From the NCBI RefSeq assembly GCF_004006395.2, contig NZ_CP029758.2:2790001-2854000 (forward strand): a stretch of DNA of 64,000 nucleotides, written 5' to 3'. The notes below the pieces were generated by a model. That model made no database searches. It saw only the letters and a list, made by a program, of their open reading frames with translations, and was not told where the DNA came from. Positions within the stretch are counted from its first letter, which is position 1. Each line of letters opens with the position of its first letter. Positions 8,304 to 16,823 of the stretch are shown here, in pieces. The translations under genes were made by a program, and so were the position numbers. This stretch comes from Clostridium sp. AWRP (GTDB lineage Bacteria; Bacillota; Clostridia; Clostridiales; Clostridiaceae).

Positions 8304-9404
8304 CTATTTAGCAGAATTATTTAGTAAAGCTTTTGCATCATTATCAGATATATCAATATGATAGAAAAGAGAATAAAACTTTTCTACTTCCTTAACCATA
8401 TCAACTTTATAGACATCTGGATATAAAGTTGCAGCTAACCACTTCAAGCCTAAATACCTATTTACAGAAGGTGGACGATCAAACCAATTGAAAGGTAGAC
8501 TAGGTATTTCATATATTTTACCATTCTTTACTGCATTAATATTTTTCCACTCCTCACTAGTCTTAATTAAATCAGAAGCACCTCCATCATCCTTTCCCCA
8601 TGAAAGTATTACATCGGGATTCCATGACAAAACCTGTTCCATTGAAACATCGCTCATACCGCTTCCTGGCTTTGCTTTGACCTTAGCAACATTATTTCCA
8701 TTAACCATATCCAGTACCAAAGCGTGGCTTGAGCCAGATGGCTCTGTTGTAAGACCTTTTGGGCCTTCAGCATAATAAACATTAGCTCTTTTCTCTTTAG
8801 GTATATTTTTAGTTGCTTCTGTAACTTCTTTAACAGTATCGGTACAATAATTTGTAAGTTCTTTTGCCTTGTCCTCCGCTCCAAGTATCTTTCCCATAAG
8901 TGCATAAGCTTTATCTATTTTTTCAAAACTGCTATTAATTACAACAACCGGAATATTAATCTGTTGTTGTAATTTATCTGCAGTACTTACTGATGCTTTG
9001 TTAATATCATCAGGGCCAATTGAAAATATTACATCTGGTTTAACTTTTGCCAATTGTTCTGTATTAATATTGCCATTCATCTGTAAACCACCCAAAAGTG
9101 GAAGTGATGTATATTTTGAAGGTATGTATTTTTTCTCACTGTCCGTGAGTTTCATTGACAATCCAGCCATCTTGTCTGGTGCAAGGGAATATACCATAAT
9201 CATACCAATAGGACTAGTATAATAGCACTTATTAATTTTCTTAGGAATCGTAACTTTTCTTCCTGCATCATCAGTAATTGTTTGTGTAGTAGCTTTTGGC
9301 GTTTCTGCTTTTTTTCCACAGCCTGTCAAGCTAAAAAATACGGAACAAATTAATAAAAAAATCATCATTATAGGAAAAATCTTAGATTTCTTTTTTCTTA
9401 TCAT
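8304..9404 (-). CDS. ABC transporter substrate-binding lipoprotein, BtuF/FepB/TroA-like
   Basis: 366 residues. A lipoprotein signal peptide (MIRKKKSK, hydrophobic core, lipobox L-T-G-C near residue 29) anchors it outside the membrane. The mature part begins with TITDDAGRKVTIP, the usual opening of iron-siderophore/cobalamin/heme-type binding proteins. It continues with VIFSIGPDDI, VEKFYS and the C-terminal lobe region FNWFDRPPSVNRYLGLKWLA. This family binds metal chelates. No permease or ATPase gene lies next to it. The genes around it (moeA, xdhC, DUF364) suggest a molybdenum- or tungsten-related ligand, but this is inference from context only. Confidence 0.8.
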   Translation of the reverse strand: MIRKKKSKIFPIMMIFLLICSVFFSLTGCGKKAETPKATTQTITDDAGRKVTIPKKINKCYYTSPIGMIMVYSLAPDKMAGLSMKLTDSEKKYIPSKYTSLPLLGGLQMNGNINTEQLAKVKPDVIFSIGPDDINKASVSTADKLQQQINIPVVVINSSFEKIDKAYALMGKILGAEDKAKELTNYCTDTVKEVTEATKNIPKEKRANVYYAEGPKGLTTEPSGSSHALVLDMVNGNNVAKVKAKPGSGMSDVSMEQVLSWNPDVILSWGKDDGGASDLIKTSEEWKNINAVKNGKIYEIPSLPFNWFDRPPSVNRYLGLKWLAATLYPDVYKVDMVKEVEKFYSLFYHIDISDNDAKALLNNSAK

Positions 9405-9462
9405 TTTGCATTTACCCCTTTCAAATATGTTTATTGTTGATAATGTGTTTTAATGGCCAGCA

Positions 9463-10218
9463 TTAATTTCTTTGTGAATGAATGCATACCATTCTGCCTC
9501 CACTTTTAAATATATTCATTTTTTTACCTTCTTGAACTGCTTTCCAAATAAGCTGCTGTTCAATTACAATAAAACTTGCTATGAGTTTGACTCCATAATT
9601 AAATAAAATCTTAGAAACCGGTACGCTTGGACCTACTAAAACAATTTCAGCTTTTTTAGACAGCTGAATCAATCTAGGCATTGTTTTGTTTGTAAATGCT
9701 GTTCCTGTAATGAATACGAAGTCTTGCTCTGGAAGCAAATACTCACAAGCTGAGTCAGGATAATCCCCTGCTTGTGGTTCTCTTTCAAGTATAGATAATT
9801 CACACATTTTATTAAGCTTCTCAATACCCGGGAAATGACCAATAACTGACACTTTTTTACCTATCATATTGGGCTCTAAAATTTTAAAAGCATTATACTT
9901 TTCTGCATCATCGGATTCAGGCACTGGCTCACCAGTGATATCCTTAATTTGTGAAGAATTATTAAATGCTGCATTAATTGCCGCCATCCCAAGTGATGCT
10001 TCAAGCATATTCCATGACTTTGAATATTCAGCAAGTCTTTTAAGCTGCATTCCAGAAATATTACTAAGTTTAGTTCCTTGCTTGCCACCTTTAATAGTCT
10101 TAACAATACCTAGTCCCTTTTCTGAACGTACAAGAGTCCATGAAGCCCCAACCATACATTCAAGTACTGTTAAATCATCGGGGATTTCATTAATAAGATC
10201 ATCGTATATCTGCCACAC
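9463..10218 (-). CDS. DUF4213/DUF364 protein (putative heavy-metal chelation domain)
   Basis: 251 residues. The start is a GTG at 10218 behind GGGGG. Residues ~5-90 resemble DUF4213 (enolase N-terminal-like fold: LTVLECMVGASWTLVRSEKGLG), and ~105-250 resemble DUF364 (IGKKVSVIGHFPGI, then DFVFITGTAFTNKTMPRLI and VLVGPSVPVSKILFNYG, a Rossmann-like fold). DUF364 proteins are described as putative heavy-metal chelators and are frequently encoded with cobalamin- or iron-type ABC transporters. Its place directly after a metal-type binding lipoprotein in the same operon fits that association. Reaction unknown. Confidence 0.75.
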   Translation of the reverse strand: MWQIYDDLINEIPDDLTVLECMVGASWTLVRSEKGLGIVKTIKGGKQGTKLSNISGMQLKRLAEYSKSWNMLEASLGMAAINAAFNNSSQIKDITGEPVPESDDAEKYNAFKILEPNMIGKKVSVIGHFPGIEKLNKMCELSILEREPQAGDYPDSACEYLLPEQDFVFITGTAFTNKTMPRLIQLSKKAEIVLVGPSVPVSKILFNYGVKLIASFIVIEQQLIWKAVQEGKKMNIFKSGGRMVCIHSQRN

Positions 10219-10233
10219 ACGTTTTCCCCCTAT

Positions 10234-10782
10234 CTAAATTTTTTTATAATAAGAACCGTTTGCACAAGCCTTACATAATATCTTTCCATCTTTAATGACA
10301 TCTCTGCCATCCATAACTTTTTCATGGCAAATTTCACATTTTACACTCTTAGTAGGCCTTCCTGGCAAATCTTCTTTTTTTATATCTATCTGAACAGGCT
10401 CAAATTTGAATAATTCTTCATCAGTAAACTGCTTCCAAAAGGAAAGTGTGTCCTCATCTGGGGAAGGATTTTTCTTAGCATTTACAACAATTCTTATACC
10501 CTTTTGTGTATTCATATCAATAAAGCTGGCACCCATTTTCCCATAATCTATCCACTTCAACCTTCTTTTCCCTAATGAACATCCTGTTACAGCTTGGACA
10601 GCATCTGTTAAACATCTATCTGTTTCTACAAATACTATAAAATTTTTATTTTTTGCAGGTTCTTCAATTCCCAAATAGTTCAATCCTGCACGAGCAATTC
10701 TTACACCTAAAATAATACCGCTGCATAAATGGCCATGAAATTCACGTGCCTTTTTCACATCTTCTTCAAAATGATTATCCAT
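10234..10782 (-). CDS. FmdE family protein with C-terminal zinc ribbon
   Basis: 182 residues. The N-terminal FmdE domain shows EFHGHLCSGIILGVRIA and CLTDAVQAVTGCSLGKRRL, the Cys/His-rich core of the protein first named as subunit E of the Mo/W formylmethanofuran dehydrogenase. The last 45 residues form a treble-clef/zinc-ribbon with two Cys pairs (KCEICHEK and CKACANG). Acetogens lack methanofuran, so the protein probably serves metal or cofactor delivery to a Mo/W enzyme (inference). It starts at 10782 with GGGAG and is 15 bp upstream of the DUF4213/DUF364 gene in the same operon. Confidence 0.8.
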   Translation of the reverse strand: MDNHFEEDVKKAREFHGHLCSGIILGVRIARAGLNYLGIEEPAKNKNFIVFVETDRCLTDAVQAVTGCSLGKRRLKWIDYGKMGASFIDMNTQKGIRIVVNAKKNPSPDEDTLSFWKQFTDEELFKFEPVQIDIKKEDLPGRPTKSVKCEICHEKVMDGRDVIKDGKILCKACANGSYYKKI

Positions 10783-10823
10783 ATTAACACTCCCTTTAAA
10801 ATATTTCTTATTAAAATGTGTAC

Positions 10824-11603
10824 CTATTTTTGACTAATAAAACCACCAGAACGCTGATATTTTACAGCTTGAATTTCAGCCATCACTGACAGAGCAATCT
10901 CAGCTGTTCTTTTTCCACCAAGATCAAGGCCTATAGGCGAATGAACCTTTTTTATAAGCTCGTCCGTAATGTTAATCGTTTTCAAGTTTTTGAAATAACC
11001 TGCTACCCTGCGGCTATTACCCAAAACTCCTATATAACGGGCTGGAGAAGAAATAACAGCTTGCAGTGACTTCTCATCAAATTCATGATGGTGTGTTGCT
11101 ATCACGATATTTGTACTTTCTGTTATGGAACACAATTTAAGGTTTTCAACGATATCACCTAAAAGGAGCTCATAAGCTTCAGGAAATCTCTCTTTAGACA
11201 ACATATCTGATCTGTTATCAGCTATTGTAACTCGATAGCCAAGCATCCTTGCAAATTTATAAATGTTATATGAAACTGTACCTGCTCCTGCTATTATCAA
11301 ACTATCATGATTGCAAAAACTATTGATAAAAATCTCAACTTTACCTTCCGGAGTATCGAATAAAACCTTCCGTGAAAGTCCCCTGTTGATACATACCTTC
11401 CCCTGATCAGCGGCCTTTTTTTCAATAAGTTCACTTCCTAAACTGCCAGCCAGAACTTCACCTTCTGCATTAACCATCATCATTGCACCAACGCTGCAAT
11501 TATTTATACTCTCTGAAGAAACAACTGTAATCAGAGCCGCTTCCTTATTAGCTTCCTGGTATTCAGCTAAAAGTCGCATTAAATTCAGTTTCAAATCATT
11601 CAC
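10824..11603 (-). CDS. xdhC: XdhC/CoxI family protein (Mo-hydroxylase maturation)
   Basis: 259 residues. The N-terminal XdhC/CoxI domain (SVGAMMMVNAEGEVLAGSLG, a typical phosphate-binding turn) is followed by a C-terminal Rossmann domain (LIIAGAGTVSYNIYKFARMLGYRVTIADNR and YIGVLGNSRR). The sequence ends with the usual PIGLDLGGKRTAEIALSVMAEI. XdhC proteins bind molybdopterin cofactor and load sulfurated cofactor into xanthine-dehydrogenase-like enzymes. GTG at 11603 is taken as start; a TTG three codons later has the better-spaced site (AAGGTGA), so the true start may be 11594. It heads the six-gene leftward operon. No target hydroxylase is in the window. Confidence 0.85.
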   Translation of the reverse strand: MNDLKLNLMRLLAEYQEANKEAALITVVSSESINNCSVGAMMMVNAEGEVLAGSLGSELIEKKAADQGKVCINRGLSRKVLFDTPEGKVEIFINSFCNHDSLIIAGAGTVSYNIYKFARMLGYRVTIADNRSDMLSKERFPEAYELLLGDIVENLKLCSITESTNIVIATHHHEFDEKSLQAVISSPARYIGVLGNSRRVAGYFKNLKTINITDELIKKVHSPIGLDLGGKRTAEIALSVMAEIQAVKYQRSGGFISQK

Positions 11604-11628
11604 CTTCCTTTCTACTTACATATTGCTT

Positions 11629-11796
11629 ACTCAACTTTCGCAATATTTTTAAACTTCAAAAGTTGAGTTATTTATAATTACATCTTATTGAAAAGCAATA
11701 TTTTATACGTCTATTATATCTAAAACAAGCTAAACACAACTTATAAAAGCAGCAAAGTATTATAAATAGCACAAACTATCAAAACATAACTCAACT
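11629..11796. promoter_or_regulatory. Three AGTTGAGT-type sites upstream of the xdhC operon
   Basis: ACTCAACTTT at 11629-11638 faces AAAGTTGAGT at 11659-11668 as a 10-bp inverted repeat, and ACTCAACT recurs at 11789-11796 within ATAACTCAAC. The central copy reads AGTTGAGTTAT and the distal one its exact complement. They occupy the leader and likely promoter of the operon that starts at 11603, so they are candidate operators. No molybdenum cofactor riboswitch could be recognised in this interval. Confidence 0.4.
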
Positions 11797-11885
11797 ATTT
11801 AAATTATAACAAGATTAATATTTTTCTGTCAATAGTACAAGCTATCCTTTTACTGTACTTATATATCAGCTATAAACAGAGTCCT

Positions 11886-11921
11886 TAGCATCAGATGGAG
11901 TTTTGACTCCATCTGAACCTA
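11886..11921. repeat. Hairpin after the ABC-2 permease gene (copy 2)
   Basis: TCAGATGGAGT (11891-11901), loop TTTG, ACTCCATCTGA (11906-11916), flanked by TTAG and CTAA that can extend the stem. It shares about 30 nt with the hairpin at 6552-6583, including the loop and the preceding CTTRGCA. It abuts the stop codon of the leftward gene at 11919. There is no T-run, so it may be more than a terminator. Confidence 0.65.
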
Positions 11922-12653
11922 AGAATCACTTGATATTCCATTCTTATTATAAACATAAGCAAAGACAAAGGATGAACCTACTATCCATGCAAAAATTACA
12001 AATATATTATAACCAGAACCTTCAAGTATATTTTTGCCATCAAAAACTTTTTTAAGAATCACTATTGAATTGTAATTTGGCAGTAAAGTGGCAATTTTAT
12101 AAAAAGTTTTATTTAATCCTGAAAGCAAAGGTATCATAAATAAAAACATGCATAGAGGGGTACCAATAGTCCCTGTTGCCATTTGATTTTTAGATATAAT
12201 TCCAATTACAGCTCCAATTTCTACCATACTAATTAAAACTACAATCGTTATAATAAAATACATTAACAAATACTGCAGTTGAATCCCCAACATAAAAAAT
12301 ATAGCTATATTTACAATCACTGAAATGAAAATAGTTATAAGTGCCTTTCCAATTAAAAATTCTACAGGAGAAAGCGAAGTTAACATAAGAGTCCTCAATG
12401 TATTTTTTTCCTTTTCCTCTGCTATTAACATGGCCATTATAAGTGTAGCCACCATAACCAAGTTCATATTAAGTATCGTATTTAAAATATACATTTTTCC
12501 TTCTTGTAAATTCATTATATTTCTAAATATCTTTAAATATATAACACAAAATATTACTGGAAGTGCAGCCATAAAAAGTACGTTTATATTCTTAGGCAGT
12601 TCCTTTAACTCCTTATTAAATAATGCATTTACTCTTCTCATTGAAAATTCCAT
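11919..12653 (-). CDS. ABC-2 type transporter permease
   Basis: 244 residues with six hydrophobic segments. A cytoplasmic N-terminus ends LFNKELKEL. TM1 is around NVLFMAALPVIFCVIYL, and the loop with MLIAEEKEKNTLRTLMLTSLSPVEFLIGK is the hallmark of ABC-2 exporter permeases. TM pairs follow up to the last helix at 215-235. It overlaps the ATPase gene by one base (TAATG), so they form one exporter, presumably for a drug, peptide or lipid. The regulator upstream (13639-14646) is probably dedicated to it. Confidence 0.8.
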   Translation of the reverse strand: MEFSMRRVNALFNKELKELPKNINVLFMAALPVIFCVIYLKIFRNIMNLQEGKMYILNTILNMNLVMVATLIMAMLIAEEKEKNTLRTLMLTSLSPVEFLIGKALITIFISVIVNIAIFFMLGIQLQYLLMYFIITIVVLISMVEIGAVIGIISKNQMATGTIGTPLCMFLFMIPLLSGLNKTFYKIATLLPNYNSIVILKKVFDGKNILEGSGYNIFVIFAWIVGSSFVFAYVYNKNGISSDS

Positions 12654-13495
12654 TATAATTCCCTCCCTGTAATATCTAAAAATATTTCTTCAAGATTTGG
12701 CTCCATTGAATGAATGGATAAAATTTTTTCATCTTCCATCCAGTTTTTAATTTTAATTGCTCCATCTCTATTATTCTTCACGGTTACTTCTTCATTATCT
12801 CTTAAAACAACTTTGATATCGTCTTTTGCATATTTTAACTTTAATTTTTTAGGAACTCCTATATCAACTATCTCTCCTTCATTTAAAAAAGCTACTCTAT
12901 GACACAGCTTATCAGCTTCATACATATTATGAGTAGTTAAAAATATAGTTGTCCCTTCTTTATTAAGCTCAAGAAGCAGTTTGTGAACTTCTAAAGCCGT
13001 TCCAGGATCTAAAGATGATGTAGGTTCATCAAGAAACAATAATTTAGGTTTGTGAATTACTGCTCTTGCTATCATAAGTCTTTGTTTCATTCCTTTAGAT
13101 AGTTTTTTCACATCCCTTTTTCTATACTCTGTCATTTTCACTTTTTCAAGTATTTCATCTATATTTTTCTTTTTTACTCCATTTATCTTTGCAAATAGCA
13201 TCAAATTATCTTCAACTGTAAGTCTTTCGTATAACCCACTGTTATCTGAAAGTACTCCTATATTTTTAAAAATATCTTTTTTTTGTGCTTGTAAACTTTT
13301 ATTAAATATTTCCACATCGCCGCCTGTTGGCATTAATTGACAGGTAAGTATCCTAATTGTAGTAGTTTTTCCAGCCCCACTTGGTCCTAAAAATCCAAAT
13401 ATTTCTCCTTCTTTAACATCCAGAGTTAAATCTTTAATTGCTGCATTTTCCCCAAAATCTTTTCTAAGATTTCTAATAGAAATAATATTTCCCAT
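12653..13495 (-). CDS. ABC transporter ATP-binding protein
   Basis: 280 residues with a complete ABC ATPase: Walker A GPSGAGKT near residue 38, Q-loop around IGVLSDNSGLYERLTVEDN, signature LSKGMKQR, Walker B LLFLDEP followed by TSSLDPGT, and the switch His in TTHNMYEADKL. The C-terminal ~70 residues are the extra domain seen in DrrA/CcmA-type drug and polysaccharide exporters. It pairs with the ABC-2 permease, which it overlaps by one base. ATG at 13495. The 143-bp gap upstream holds a TATGGTT/AACCATA inverted repeat (13521-13527 and 13553-13559) that could be a regulator site. Confidence 0.85.
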   Translation of the reverse strand: MGNIISIRNLRKDFGENAAIKDLTLDVKEGEIFGFLGPSGAGKTTTIRILTCQLMPTGGDVEIFNKSLQAQKKDIFKNIGVLSDNSGLYERLTVEDNLMLFAKINGVKKKNIDEILEKVKMTEYRKRDVKKLSKGMKQRLMIARAVIHKPKLLFLDEPTSSLDPGTALEVHKLLLELNKEGTTIFLTTHNMYEADKLCHRVAFLNEGEIVDIGVPKKLKLKYAKDDIKVVLRDNEEVTVKNNRDGAIKIKNWMEDEKILSIHSMEPNLEEIFLDITGREL

Positions 13496-13638
13496 ATTTA
13501 AAAACTCCTTTCAATTTTACTATGGTTAATTATTATACAAATGCTGCTATTAAACCATAAAATCAACATGAAAAGAGTAATATAACTTATGAATACTGCT
13601 TTTTTAAAGATGAATTTTCACATTTTGAGTTAAAAGTA

Positions 13639-14646
13639 TCATATATTTAGGATATCTTTTAACTCTTTCATTCTCCCTTTTGAAAGTGGAATAGAACTTT
13701 TAGTTTTATCATCGAGACTTAAACTATAACTATTTCTTGTCCACATCACAACTTCACGTACCCTTTGAAGATTTACCAAATAAGATCTATGACATCTAAA
13801 AAATCCGAAATGCTTTAGCCTTTTTTCCAGCTCTGTAAGCGGCAGCATACATGGAAACTTTTCTCCTTTTATGTTTAAGTTACTTACACCCTGTTCACTT
13901 TCTACATAATCTATTTCCATAGGATCAAAGAGAATCATTCTTTCATTAATTTTAGCAGGAATCTTTTCAATTTTATATACTGTCTCATCTCCACTATCTA
14001 ATTCTTCCCGGCTGTTTTCCTCTCTCTGTATTTCTTTTAATCCATTTTCATCTACGCTATAGGATTTTCCACCAAGGAGTAGTATATCCTTAAAAGATAC
14101 AGAAGTATTGACTACAATTGCACCATCTGAAATCAATTGATCCATGCTTTGTATTATAAGCTTTGCATCATATCTGTCCATATTAAGTATAGGTTCTTGA
14201 AATATTAGAAATTTAGGTTCTTTAAGCAATTCCCTTGCAAAGCTAAGTCTCCTTTTTTGAGAATAAGTAAGCTTGCTTATTTTAGTATTTTCAATATCTA
14301 TAAGAGCAAGTTTCACCATTATTTTCTTATAATTGACTTTAGAATTGGCCATATTCTTATAAAATTTCATATAGGATTTTACAGTCATATTTTCATAAAA
14401 ACCTTCTTTTCTAAATACAACGCCTATATGTTTCATATTTTTTCTTATATAAGTTTTGTTATCTTCTCCATTAATATATATCTTTCCCTTAGTAGGCACC
14501 TCTTTGTCCAAAATAAGATCAACCAATAAATCGCTTATTTGATCACTACACTCTATATTTATCAAATTATCCTTCGCAACTTTAAATGTTATACTATTTA
14601 TTACAATATCTCCTTTTACCTTATATAACTCATTTATTTCCAGCAA
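13639..14646 (-). CDS. LytTR transcriptional regulator fused to a degenerate ABC ATPase domain
   Basis: 335 residues. Residues 1-205 follow the layout of an ABC ATPase but lack the catalytic motifs. The Walker A position reads SDQISDLLVD instead of G-x(4)-G-K-T, the signature is LTYSQKRR, and Walker B is FLIFQEP (Gln for the first acidic residue). Residues ~230-335 are a LytTR DNA-binding domain: ILFDPMEIDYVESEQ, then FFRCHRSYLVNLQRVREVV, SIPLSKGRMKEL. The start is a TTG at 14646 behind AAGGATGG. It precedes a real ABC exporter operon by about 140 bp. I infer that the dead ATPase senses or docks with the transporter while LytTR controls its promoter. Confidence 0.8.
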   Translation of the reverse strand: MLEINELYKVKGDIVINSITFKVAKDNLINIECSDQISDLLVDLILDKEVPTKGKIYINGEDNKTYIRKNMKHIGVVFRKEGFYENMTVKSYMKFYKNMANSKVNYKKIMVKLALIDIENTKISKLTYSQKRRLSFARELLKEPKFLIFQEPILNMDRYDAKLIIQSMDQLISDGAIVVNTSVSFKDILLLGGKSYSVDENGLKEIQREENSREELDSGDETVYKIEKIPAKINERMILFDPMEIDYVESEQGVSNLNIKGEKFPCMLPLTELEKRLKHFGFFRCHRSYLVNLQRVREVVMWTRNSYSLSLDDKTKSSIPLSKGRMKELKDILNI

Positions 14647-14852
14647 AACTAACCATCCTTATATAATATATTTAGATTAGTGAAGTCAACCTATAAAACT
14701 CTTTTAAAATATTTCCAAATATCACAGTACAATTATAAATTAAGCTTGATTTCAACTCAACATTTATTTGAGCTGTATCCAAAATTTTACCTTCATTTAA
14801 TTTTTAAAAAATGTATAATATAATTATTGCTTAAAGAAAGGATTTGACAGAA

Positions 14853-15773
14853 TTGGACAACAAAAGTTTTTTTACAAATAAAAAAATAGTAATACTACTT
14901 GCATCTTTTTGCTGCATACTATGGGGAAGTGCCTACCCTGGAGTTAAAAGTGGGTATGCCCTTTTTAAGATAGGCTCAAAAGATATATTTTCAGAATTAT
15001 CTTTTGCCGGCTACAGATTCATACTTGCAGGATTAATGGTTTTAATAATAGCTCTATTTTCTTCTAAAAACATATTTTCAATAACTAAAAAAAATGTCAA
15101 ACAGATTATCATACTTGGGTTGACTCAAACTACTCTTGAATACATATTTTTCTATATTGGACTTGCTAATACCACAGGGTCAAAAGGCTCTATAATGAAT
15201 TCCACTGCTACATTTTTCAGTGTAGTACTAGCTCATTTTTTGTATAAAAATGATAGAATAAATACTAAAAAAGCTATAGGCTGTATACTTGGTTTTATTG
15301 GTGTACTAATTGTAAATTTCAGTAGTGAACTTTTAAGTTTTAGCTTTAAATTTACAGGTGAAGGTTTTATCATATTATCTGCTTTTGTATTTTCTGCATC
15401 TTCAATTTATGGAAAACAAATCTGCAAAAATATAGATTCAGTGTTTGTAACAGGATATCAACTTCTTATAGGAGGTTTAGCTCTTTTAGCTCTTGGAGTT
15501 TTTAATAAAGGCTATGTAACAAACTTTACAATTGGCTCTACTGCTATTTTATTATATTTATCAATGTTATCAGCTGCTGCCTTTTCAATTTGGACAGTGC
15601 TATTAAAATATAATAAGGTTGGATTTATTTCCATGTTTAATTTTGTAATTCCTGTGGCAGGTACCATTCTATCTTCTATATTTTTAGGTGAAAGTATCTT
15701 TAATATTGAAAACATTGCAGCTCTTGTGCTTGTATGTACAGGAATTTTTATAGTAAATAAGGATTCAAAATAA
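14853..15773 (+). CDS. EamA/DMT superfamily transporter
   Basis: About 306 residues and ten predicted helices arranged as two EamA repeats. The first begins IVILLASFCCILWGSAYPGVKSGY; the second begins with the helix at GFIILSAFVFSASSIYGKQI. The ending ALVLVCTGIFIVNK is typical. These are drug/metabolite or amino-acid exporters of the inner membrane. The start chosen is the TTG at 14853, ten bases after AAAGGA; the upstream in-frame TTG at 14844 lies too close to that site. It is a single gene convergent with the CDF gene, the two stops being separated by only 5 bp. Confidence 0.8.
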   Translation: MDNKSFFTNKKIVILLASFCCILWGSAYPGVKSGYALFKIGSKDIFSELSFAGYRFILAGLMVLIIALFSSKNIFSITKKNVKQIIILGLTQTTLEYIFFYIGLANTTGSKGSIMNSTATFFSVVLAHFLYKNDRINTKKAIGCILGFIGVLIVNFSSELLSFSFKFTGEGFIILSAFVFSASSIYGKQICKNIDSVFVTGYQLLIGGLALLALGVFNKGYVTNFTIGSTAILLYLSMLSAAAFSIWTVLLKYNKVGFISMFNFVIPVAGTILSSIFLGESIFNIENIAALVLVCTGIFIVNKDSK

Positions 15774-15778
15774 TAATA

Positions 15779-16651
15779 TTATTTTGAATCCGGTTCTACA
15801 TGTATAATTGCATGTTTGATTTTAAATTTTCTATTTAACATTTCTTCTATTTCTTCTGTAATTTCATGGCTTTTAGCTACAGTGAGCTTAGAATTAACTC
15901 CTATTACAATGTCAATCAAAATATTATTACCATGAACACGTGCTTTCGTACCTTTTACACAGCTAACGCCATCAATTTCCTTTATTTTAGAAACTATACT
16001 ATCTAACTGCTTGCTGTCAAAACCATCTGTTAAATTATGCGCTGCTTCCTTAAAGATTTCCCCACCTGTCTTACAAATTAAAATTCCTACCAGTACTGCT
16101 GCCAATGGATCTATCCAGGGGAATCCAAATTGAGAAGCTATAATTCCGGCTGCAGTACCCATACTTACCCAAGCATCTGAGAGATTATCTTTTGCAGCAG
16201 CCATAAGTGCAGAACTTTTAATTCTAAGTGCAACCCTTTTATTATATACATAAACTGCATATATAAGTATTGCGCAAATAATGGCGACCACTGCTGAAAT
16301 CATATCTGGTGCCTTGTTCTTTAAAAAAATAGTAGAGTACACTGCATTGTAAATTACATCTAAACCTACACCTATCATTATGATAGAAGCAACAATTGAG
16401 GATATAGTCTGTGCTCTTAAATGACCATAGGCATGATTATCGTCTGCTGGTTTTCCAGATATTTTGAGTCCTATAATAATAGCCAGTGACGCAATTATAT
16501 CCGTGGAATTATTGACCCCATCAGCAGTAAGTGCTTTAGATTGATAAAAATATCCTAAAGTCAATTTAATCATCGATAAAACTATGTAAGCTATAATACT
16601 GATGCGTGCACCTTTTTCTGCAATTTTGAGATTTTTATAATCTTCATCCAT
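15779..16651 (-). CDS. Cation diffusion facilitator (CDF) metal exporter
   Basis: 290 residues with six membrane helices and a C-terminal ferredoxin-like cytosolic domain (~205-290). The transport site in helix 2 is A-D-G-V-N47-N-S-T-D51, and in helix 5 D-N-L-S-D. The set is therefore N/D/D/D rather than the H/D/H/D of zinc exporters, which points to manganese or another divalent ion. DDNHAYGHLRAQ after helix 2 is a family hallmark. The protein exports metal in exchange for protons. ATG at 16651 with AAGGAG. No metal riboswitch was seen upstream. Confidence 0.85.
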   Translation of the reverse strand: MDEDYKNLKIAEKGARISIIAYIVLSMIKLTLGYFYQSKALTADGVNNSTDIIASLAIIIGLKISGKPADDNHAYGHLRAQTISSIVASIIMIGVGLDVIYNAVYSTIFLKNKAPDMISAVVAIICAILIYAVYVYNKRVALRIKSSALMAAAKDNLSDAWVSMGTAAGIIASQFGFPWIDPLAAVLVGILICKTGGEIFKEAAHNLTDGFDSKQLDSIVSKIKEIDGVSCVKGTKARVHGNNILIDIVIGVNSKLTVAKSHEITEEIEEMLNRKFKIKHAIIHVEPDSK

Positions 16652-16783
16652 ACTTTTCTCCTTAAAATTAGAATTACATTTTACATAGTAGTTCTTTAAG
16701 CTTTTTATAGTTAGTTTTCACACCTTTATCCAAATTTATTTCTATTTTTGTAAAATCCATTTATTTCATTTTGCTATCAAAAA

Positions 16784-16815
16784 GAGCTGTGCACTAATTT
16801 TTTAGTGTACAGCTC
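16784..16815 (-). terminator. Rho-independent terminator after the 16824 gene
   Basis: A 14-bp stem (GAGCTGTGCACTAA with TTAGTGTACAGCTC, one wobble) has a four-base loop and is followed by TTTTT on the minus strand. Confidence 0.85.
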
Positions 16816-16823
16816 CTTTTAAA

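Noticed and set aside
9869..10237. 122-codon plus-strand frame opposite the DUF4213/DUF364 gene
   Set aside because: Lies wholly within the recognised gene on the other strand and has no upstream translation signals.
11604..11880. Molybdenum cofactor riboswitch before the xdhC operon
   Set aside because: Expected from gene content, but I could not trace the multi-stem consensus; only short inverted AGTTGAGT repeats were seen.
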